Of a stretch of DNA of 64,000 nt, positions 58,915 to 64,000 are shown piece by piece. Source of the stretch: Pseudoscleropodium purum (taxonomy: Eukaryota; Streptophyta; Bryopsida; Hypnales; Brachytheciaceae); NCBI GenBank assembly GCA_963969395.1, contig OZ017804.1, forward strand, positions 14,880,001-14,944,000, written 5' to 3'. A model generated the notes under the pieces. It saw nothing but the letters and a program-made list of their open reading frames with translations. It had not been told where the DNA came from and did no database searches. The stretch's first letter is position 1, and the number at the start of each line of letters is the position of its first letter. A program made the position numbers and the translations under genes.

Positions 58915-59415
58915 TTTAAGTCACGTGAATTGGGAGGCTAGCATAACTTCTGCATTGTGTAAGCTTGCCTCCAAAGTTGAGGAATTTTGCCACGATGCAT
59001 GGGTGCGCCATCCTCCATAAGAACAAGTTTAGATGGTGCATTGTGCATAAAATAGAAAGTAGATAAAGTAGCATTGTAAACATTTTTGACAAAATTGGCA
59101 ATAGTCTATTCACCTTGAGGTAGGAAAACGAGAGGACTTTTGTCAAACCCCGTGAATGCCCCCCACACCATTACAAAAGTTCTTCCTGATTTAAATGTTG
59201 GCACAAGACAATGTGCTTCATACTTTTTGTGGGTTTTTCTCCAAACGTGAATCCGTTGAGATTCTTTGCCTAGTTCAAACGAGGATGCATCTGTCTAAAT
59301 TACTTTTTTTCAATTGTCGATAGTCCAATGCTTATATTTGCAAGCAAATGCTAGTCTTTGTGTTCTATGAGTTGTATTGAAGTAAGGTTTTCTAATGGCA
59401 TGACAATGTTCTATG
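58915..59415 (-). pseudogene. Tc1/mariner-superfamily transposase, degenerate
   Basis: One minus-strand frame matches the DDE catalytic region of Tc1-type transposases, which cut and paste elements at TA. Readable marks, N to C: AIRKPYFNTTHRTQRLAFA, TDASSFELGKESQRIHVWRK (first Asp in TDAS), SGRTFVMVWGAFTG, SPLVFLPQG, KLVLMEDGAPMHRGK (second Asp), and PPNSRDLN followed by LYSM, where the family has a PIEN-type motif, so the third acidic residue is lost. At least four in-frame stops are present, three at positions where the family has Trp. The N-terminal DNA-binding part is not readable. The style (SSFELGK, MEDGAP.HR) recalls fungal Tc1-type transposases more than the usual plant mariner group; that is from memory of the families. 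Confidence 0.85.
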
Positions 59416-59596
59416 ATGATGGATTGTGCATGTAAATACTTGTTTAAATTATAAACTACTTTTCACTAGTAATCCAACGCAATTTGTGGTTTCAAATTTG
59501 AGTTAGTATTGAATATGCTACGACCTCTCAAAGTTCTTGGACTTTCAACTACACAGTGCCGCTATCAAGAATTTGTAAATGAACTAGACTTGACTG

Positions 59597-60481
59597 TACA
59601 GTTAGGTCCAGTTCATTTACAAACCGCCTTTCTAAGGCATTCAGTTTTTTATGTATAATGTGTAGTATAATTCTTATATTTCTGTAAAATAAAATTATCA
59701 TTGCATCCTCACACAATCTCATTCAAGCCTATCAAATTTCAGTTTAAAAAAACAAAAACTCTATTTTTGGCAAAGTTTTGAAGTCAATTTTCATGATTTT
59801 CTAAAATATTTTATTGCAAGAAATTGGTGGTGAATTTTTTGAGTTTGATTGTGGATACATATAGGGAACACCCATAAGCACATCTTTCTCTTTGCAAGCA
59901 TCTCCAAAAAAGTTTCACAATTCTTTCTATAGAAATTTCAATATTGTCATGTTGAGGTGACAATGCCCAAATGTTATGAAAATTGATATCTCTTCATTAT
60001 AATTAGTTTTTTCTATTTTTCCTTCATATGGTAACTAATGTGGTACATTTGAATAGAATGGTACGATTTCTTTGCCAAAATCAATTAAAATCTAGAGATA
60101 TCTATTTTACCAAGTTTGGTCACATGATGCCTCATATTGAGCTCTTACTAGGAGCTTATATTTTTGTTACTTAATGGGGTGTTTTTTAATATGAAGGATG
60201 TGCATATTGAAGTTCCCTACATATCTATGCAATTGAATCAAAAAAATTCATCAGTGATTGCTTGCAAAAAAATATTATGTAAAGCTATGAAAAATTGACT
60301 TCCAAAATTTGCCAAAAATGGAGATTAGCTTTTTTGAAACTGAATTTTGGTAAGCTTGAGTGGGATTGTGTATGGATTCTGTGATAATAATTTTGACCAA
60401 AAAATAAATTACAATCTACATTATCCCATCTTTGTAAGTAGTTCAAACAGGCAGTTCGTAAATAAACTGGACCTGACTGTA
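59597..60481. mobile_element. Tc1/mariner-like element 2, non-autonomous, sharing its TA with element 1
   Basis: The left end TA-CAGTTAGGTCCAGTTCAT.. continues to ..TTACAAACCGCC. The right end GGCAGTTCGTAAATAAAC.. continues to ..CTGGACCTGACTG-TA. The inverted repeats are about 30 bp with roughly four mismatches and are clearly related to those of element 1. At 885 bp, no transposase similarity was found inside. Its first TA is the last TA of element 1. Confidence 0.85.
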
Positions 60482-61360
60482 CAGCAAGATTGTCAAGCCA
60501 AGAATCTGAACAAGTTTGAGCTTTCCGATTCAGTTACAATTTACAAACACAAGAAGATGAGATGAGATAAGATAGAACAACTTCGTTTTCAGTGTCCGAA
60601 AGTACAGTTTTTTCTTGGGCTCTGATGATAATTCTTTTACTGCAAGATTCTGCTCTTGGGAGCTGCATGTTCACATAGTATAGAACAGCTAACCCTTGAA
60701 TGATGGAATAGTCAACCGTAGAAATCGTAGAAATCATCTGTTTTGGTATTGTGTGTATTTTTGGATTACGAAAATGAAGAAGGACTCCGTGGAAGTTAAG
60801 CTACTGTAGAAGAACTCCTTTTCTACAAAATTTGGAGGATGAATAGCTGCACTTTTGTCTTGCATGGAGAAATTTTTTGTCATTTGTTGGCTGAAAAACA
60901 TTCGCTGTGTCATTTATGAATTATAAAGAAATCCAGATTTGAGATACAATGTAGTAAAATGGGCACTCCAAAATGTGCCATGGACCCTAAACTACCATCT
61001 TCACTTTCTGAACATCTTCCAAATCAATTATGTACCTACATGGAAGAAATGCTTTAAGAACCAAATTTTGTTCCTTTAGAGTAGTTTGCTCTAAAAACAC
61101 CCATGTTCTAAAAACAATGATACAAGGGTACATTTTACTTTCTTCAATGTACCAACAATGTACATTTCAAGAGGTGGTCAATTATAGTGACCACTACATT
61201 CAACTTCAAAAAATCCTAATTAATTCCACAAAGGTCCAAAAACTATTAAATGACTTGGGTTAAATGCCAATTCCATTTTTCTTCCTACAAAAATTAACCA
61301 AAAATTATTTTAAGAAATTTAGCTTCCTTCCAAAAAGCAATTAGCTCTTATATGGTTGAT
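60482..61360. repeat. Old dispersed repeat E (copy 2)
   Basis: 61030-61295 is the inverted counterpart of 10790-11060, and GATGAATAGCTGCACTT near 60840 matches near 10610 in direct orientation. No coding signature: the open frame 61030-61263 is not kept in the other copy. Confidence 0.55.
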
Positions 61361-62296
61361 TTAATCCCTAAACGTCTAAACTGCGTTTTACAACAACATA
61401 GAAATTTAAGGCAGCTTACTACGAATGGAATTTGTATGTTTTTTCTTTGAAATTTTCACACAACACGTGCCCAAGGAGTAGCTTCAAGGCCCAAAAATTT
61501 TCATAGTTTTTGATTACATGGTTAAAAAATTATTGCATAATATGTAATTTTCAATACTTGATAGGCAATCCAAAAATATCTAAAAAGAATATTTTCTTAA
61601 AGAATAAAAATTTGAAATTGGTTTTCCAAGATTTATATAAACATGAAAAACTTTGAATCATTCTATTTTGATTAATGAGATGAAAGTTATGAGGAGTTTT
61701 AGTTTAAAAGGTAGTTATTGATTTTCTACTCTAAAATAAACTTTGAAGTCTTTTATTTAACTCAATTTTCAATATGTAAAAATAAATAAATAAATCATAG
61801 AATTTCAATTTTTTTATCACAACATTACAACCATTGGGATTGGCATTTTTCAATTCCATAACTAAATTCTTAACAATGTAGTATTTTGAATCATTCTCTA
61901 CTTCTTTCTATTTCCTATCTTTTCCCTATATGTTGTACAATTCCAAATGATCTAATTGCTTTCAAGCATGTAGACAACTTGCCTTGAAGAATGAATCTAA
62001 AGAATAACTACCATTTGAGGCATTTTTTCATGCAAATGTGACCTTGTGAAGTGCAGCTGTCCAATTTTTTGCAGGGCCCAAAAAAAAAATGTCACTTCAA
62101 ATACTAATATCTTGCAATGTACACAATGGAAATTTTTGAAATTTTTTCGACATCTTTTCAAATGATCTTACTACAAGATCCTAGGGTTATATGTGTCCAA
62201 AATTTTTTACTTTTAAAAAAATTTGGTACTTGCACTAGAAATGGCAATTTTAGAGCATTTCTGGTGAAAACATAGTTGAAAACACTTAGGGATTAA
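61361..62296 (+). mobile_element. TTAA-flanked element, family D (copy D3)
   Basis: It starts TTAATCCCTAAACGTCTAAA and ends AACACTTAGGGATTAA, inverted over TTAATCCCTAA. At 936 bp it is non-coding and co-linear with D2. It has the uninterrupted site (GGTTTTCCAAGATTTATAT, near 61621) corresponding to the MITE insertion in D1. Confidence 0.8.
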
Positions 62297-62547
62297 GAGT
62301 AGATTACCTTATAACTTTTACATATAGTATCAAAATGTAGTTTACTTTAGTGCATTGAAACTTCCTTTGACTTGTGAATAAGTAAATTAAAAAAAAGTTA
62401 ACAATCCAATAATATTAATTAAGCTTTGTAGCAATTAGTGGTAGTTTCAAGGGTACCTACCTTACTACTTGTTATACTTATTTAGTTGTACTTATTGTAT
62501 ATGGTGAGAATTGTCCATCTATATATCTATGACTTATGTTAGATTTT
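62297..62547. other. Short spacer, nothing recognised
   Basis: AT-rich linker between copy D3 and the tandem array. Confidence 0.4.
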
Positions 62548-63425
62548 ATGTTTTATTTTGTTTGTTATAGTGAGATTTCTAGAATTGTACGTCCTCTAGT
62601 TACATTTTTGATACCATTAGAAAGTTCTCTGCAAAGAGGGGCACACAAGCTTTGTTTTGTATCATTTTGACCTACAGCATAAAAGTTATTGAATTAAAAT
62701 TTTTTTATGAATTAAAAATTTATTATTACTATAGCAATGGTACAGAACACACTAGTCTATACCTTAAGTTAATTTGTTTATTTGTTTGTTACTTTGAAAT
62801 CTTCGAAATTACATATCCCCTAGTTGTGTTTCTAGTATTATCAAAAAGTCCTTGACGAGGAGGGATGCACAAGCTTTGTTTTGTAGTGTTAAGACCTAAA
62901 GTGTGAAAATTATTAAATATTAAATATTTATAAATTATAAAATCAAAAAATTACTTTTATTTTTGTTTTGATTGTGGCAATGATATAGGACACACTAGTC
63001 TATACCTAAAATGAGATATTTTGTTTTGTTTGTTTGTTTGTTACAATGAGATCTTTTGGACTTTGTTTCATGGCGATTAGACCTACAATGTGAATGTTGT
63101 AGATTTTTGAAGTTTTTTTGAATTAGAAAATTATTATTGTAGCAACAACACTAGGCACACTAGCCTATATACCTTAAATGAGGTTATTTGTTTTGTTAAG
63201 GTAAAATTTCTAAAGCCATAAATCCCTCAATCGCATTCACAGTACCATCAAAAAGTCTTCAATGAGAAGGGGTGCAGAGACTTTATTTTGTGGCATTTCA
63301 ATGAATTCATGGCAAAAAAGGTATTGAAATTCAAAGTTGAATGAATTAAAAATTTAGAGTACATTCTTATTTTATTTTGGCACTAGTAATGCCATGGGGC
63401 ATACTTGTTCTAATTCTAATAGACA
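62548..63425 (+). repeat. Tandem array of four ~230-bp units
   Basis: Units start near 62548, 62775, 63015 and 63186. Each follows the order TTGTTTGTTA, GAGAT(C/T)T, (A)AAAAGT(C/T)(C/T)T, GAGG.G.TGCACAAGCTTTG, TTTTG..(A/G)TTT, GACCTA.A(G/A)TGTGAA, ATTATT..AATTT, then GGCACACTAGTCTATAC. The third unit lacks about 70 bp. Single diverged units lie at about 14262-14480, 16915-17135 and 56540-56780. Open frames inside are by-products. Confidence 0.8.
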
Positions 63426-63489
63426 CACCATACACACTAGATTAGATGGCAAAAATGCTCCAATAGATTTGTGCTACTCTACTTCTTTT

Positions 63490-63687
63490 TTAAAGCCTCT
63501 AAAGGCCTAAGGTCTTTTTTTTGTCCAAAAACACCTAAAATTGCCATTTCTATTGTAAAGTACAAAACTTTTAAAATTGGTTTCATTTCGCAAATCTAAT
63601 TGTAGGATATTGCACTAGACTAATATAAAAAATATGTACTAGAAATTTTAGACACTTTCATAGCATAGATTTGCAAGATATTTGTGT
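63490..63687 (+). mobile_element. TTAA-flanked element, family A (copy A5), interrupted and cut by the window end
   Basis: It starts TTAAAGCCTCTAAAGGCCTA and matches the first ~200 bp of A1 and A2 (AAAATTGCCATTTCTAT, then AGATTTGCAAGATATTTGTG). At 63688 the family-A sequence stops, where A2 continues as TTTAAAGTG, and a family-D element begins. The remainder lies beyond the window, if present. Confidence 0.7.
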
Positions 63688-64000
63688 TTAACCCTTGAAT
63701 GTCAAAGCTACGTTTTTTGGCAACATAGCAATTTTGAGTAGCTCACAATAAATGAAAAAAAATTTCATTGAAATTTTCACAACACATGTGCTCAATGAGT
63801 AGCTTTAAGGCCCAACAATTTTCATAACCTTTGACTACTTAATTTAAAAGTTAATGTATGATATGTAATTTTCAATATTCAGTAGGCAACCCAAAAATTT
63901 CTTAAAAAATCACTTTCTAAAAAATATAAATTATAAATTGGATTTCAAGATTTATATTTATGTGTAAATCTTTGAATGATTCTATTTTGATGAATAAGAT
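63688..64000 (+). mobile_element. TTAA-flanked element, family D (copy D4), nested in A5, cut by the window end
   Basis: It starts TTAACCCTTGAATGTCAAAG and follows D3: GCTACGTTTTTTGGCAACATAG, then TCACA.CACATGTGC and GAGTAGCTTTAAGGCCCAA. It begins exactly at a TTAA that family A carries at that place. Confidence 0.75.

Larger units (their letters stand above)
57907..59598 (-). mobile_element. Tc1/mariner-like element 1 with TA borders
   Basis: The left end TA-TGGTCAAGTCCAGTTCATT.. and the right end ..AATGAACTAGACTTGACTG-TA are inverted repeats of about 28 bp with a few mismatches, each bordered by TA, as known for Tc1/mariner insertions. It contains a decayed transposase on the minus strand (58915-59415). 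The length, 1692 bp, is normal for the superfamily, though about 950 bp between the transposase and the left end have no transposase similarity. Confidence 0.85.

Overview
The window looks like nuclear DNA of a land plant with a large, repeat-rich genome. It is AT-rich and carries only two genes I can support, both of plant-specific type and both split by introns. A gymnosperm or fern would fit the sparse genes, long decayed repeats and GC-rich exons in AT-rich surroundings, but that is inference; nothing here names the species. No tRNA, rRNA, CRISPR or prokaryotic feature was seen.

Gene 1 (5335-6668, +) is a two-exon tonoplast intrinsic protein, an aquaporin of about 253 residues. Its second NPA box reads NPG. 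Its single intron is mostly a decayed ~51-bp minisatellite, and its 3' flank is tandemly duplicated with a long C tract. Gene 2 (43989-53036, +) is a 16-exon SET-domain protein of the plant Rubisco-LSMT-like lysine methyltransferase family. The exons I rebuilt join in frame to 616 residues with no internal stop. It has a 27-nt microexon, one GC-AG intron, and one 2.5-kb intron swollen by AT-rich repeat DNA. The two genes show no obvious functional link.

Most of the rest is layered mobile DNA. (a) At least nine non-autonomous elements of about 0.9 kb, in related families here called A, C and D, begin TTAACCC or TTAATC and end with the inverse, so each is flanked by TTAA. A larger composite block (12383-18098) has the same kind of ends. 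(b) Two small hAT-like MITEs have exact 8-bp target duplications, each inside an older TTAA element, and each has an empty-site counterpart elsewhere in the window. (c) Two Tc1/mariner-like elements lie end to end (57907-59598 and 59597-60481) sharing one TA. The first holds a stop-riddled transposase pseudogene on the minus strand. (d) There are foldback elements (36342-36470, 37762-37894, 50819-50977 and the long hairpins near 14.7 and 17.4 kb), a MITE group ending CATTAGAAGA, tandem or spaced kilobase duplications (12.4-17.7, 24.4-28.3, 31.6-37.7 kb) and a ~230-bp tandem array at 62.5-63.4 kb.

Layout: 1-5.2 kb intergenic with MITEs; 5.2-7.3 kb aquaporin; 7.3-18.1 kb TTAA elements and a 2.6-kb tandem duplication; 18.1-28.3 kb intergenic, one D element with a nested hAT MITE, a broken ORF, and a 2-kb duplication; 28.3-43.8 kb gene-empty repeats; 43.8-53.1 kb SET-domain gene; 53.1-64 kb stacked DNA transposons.
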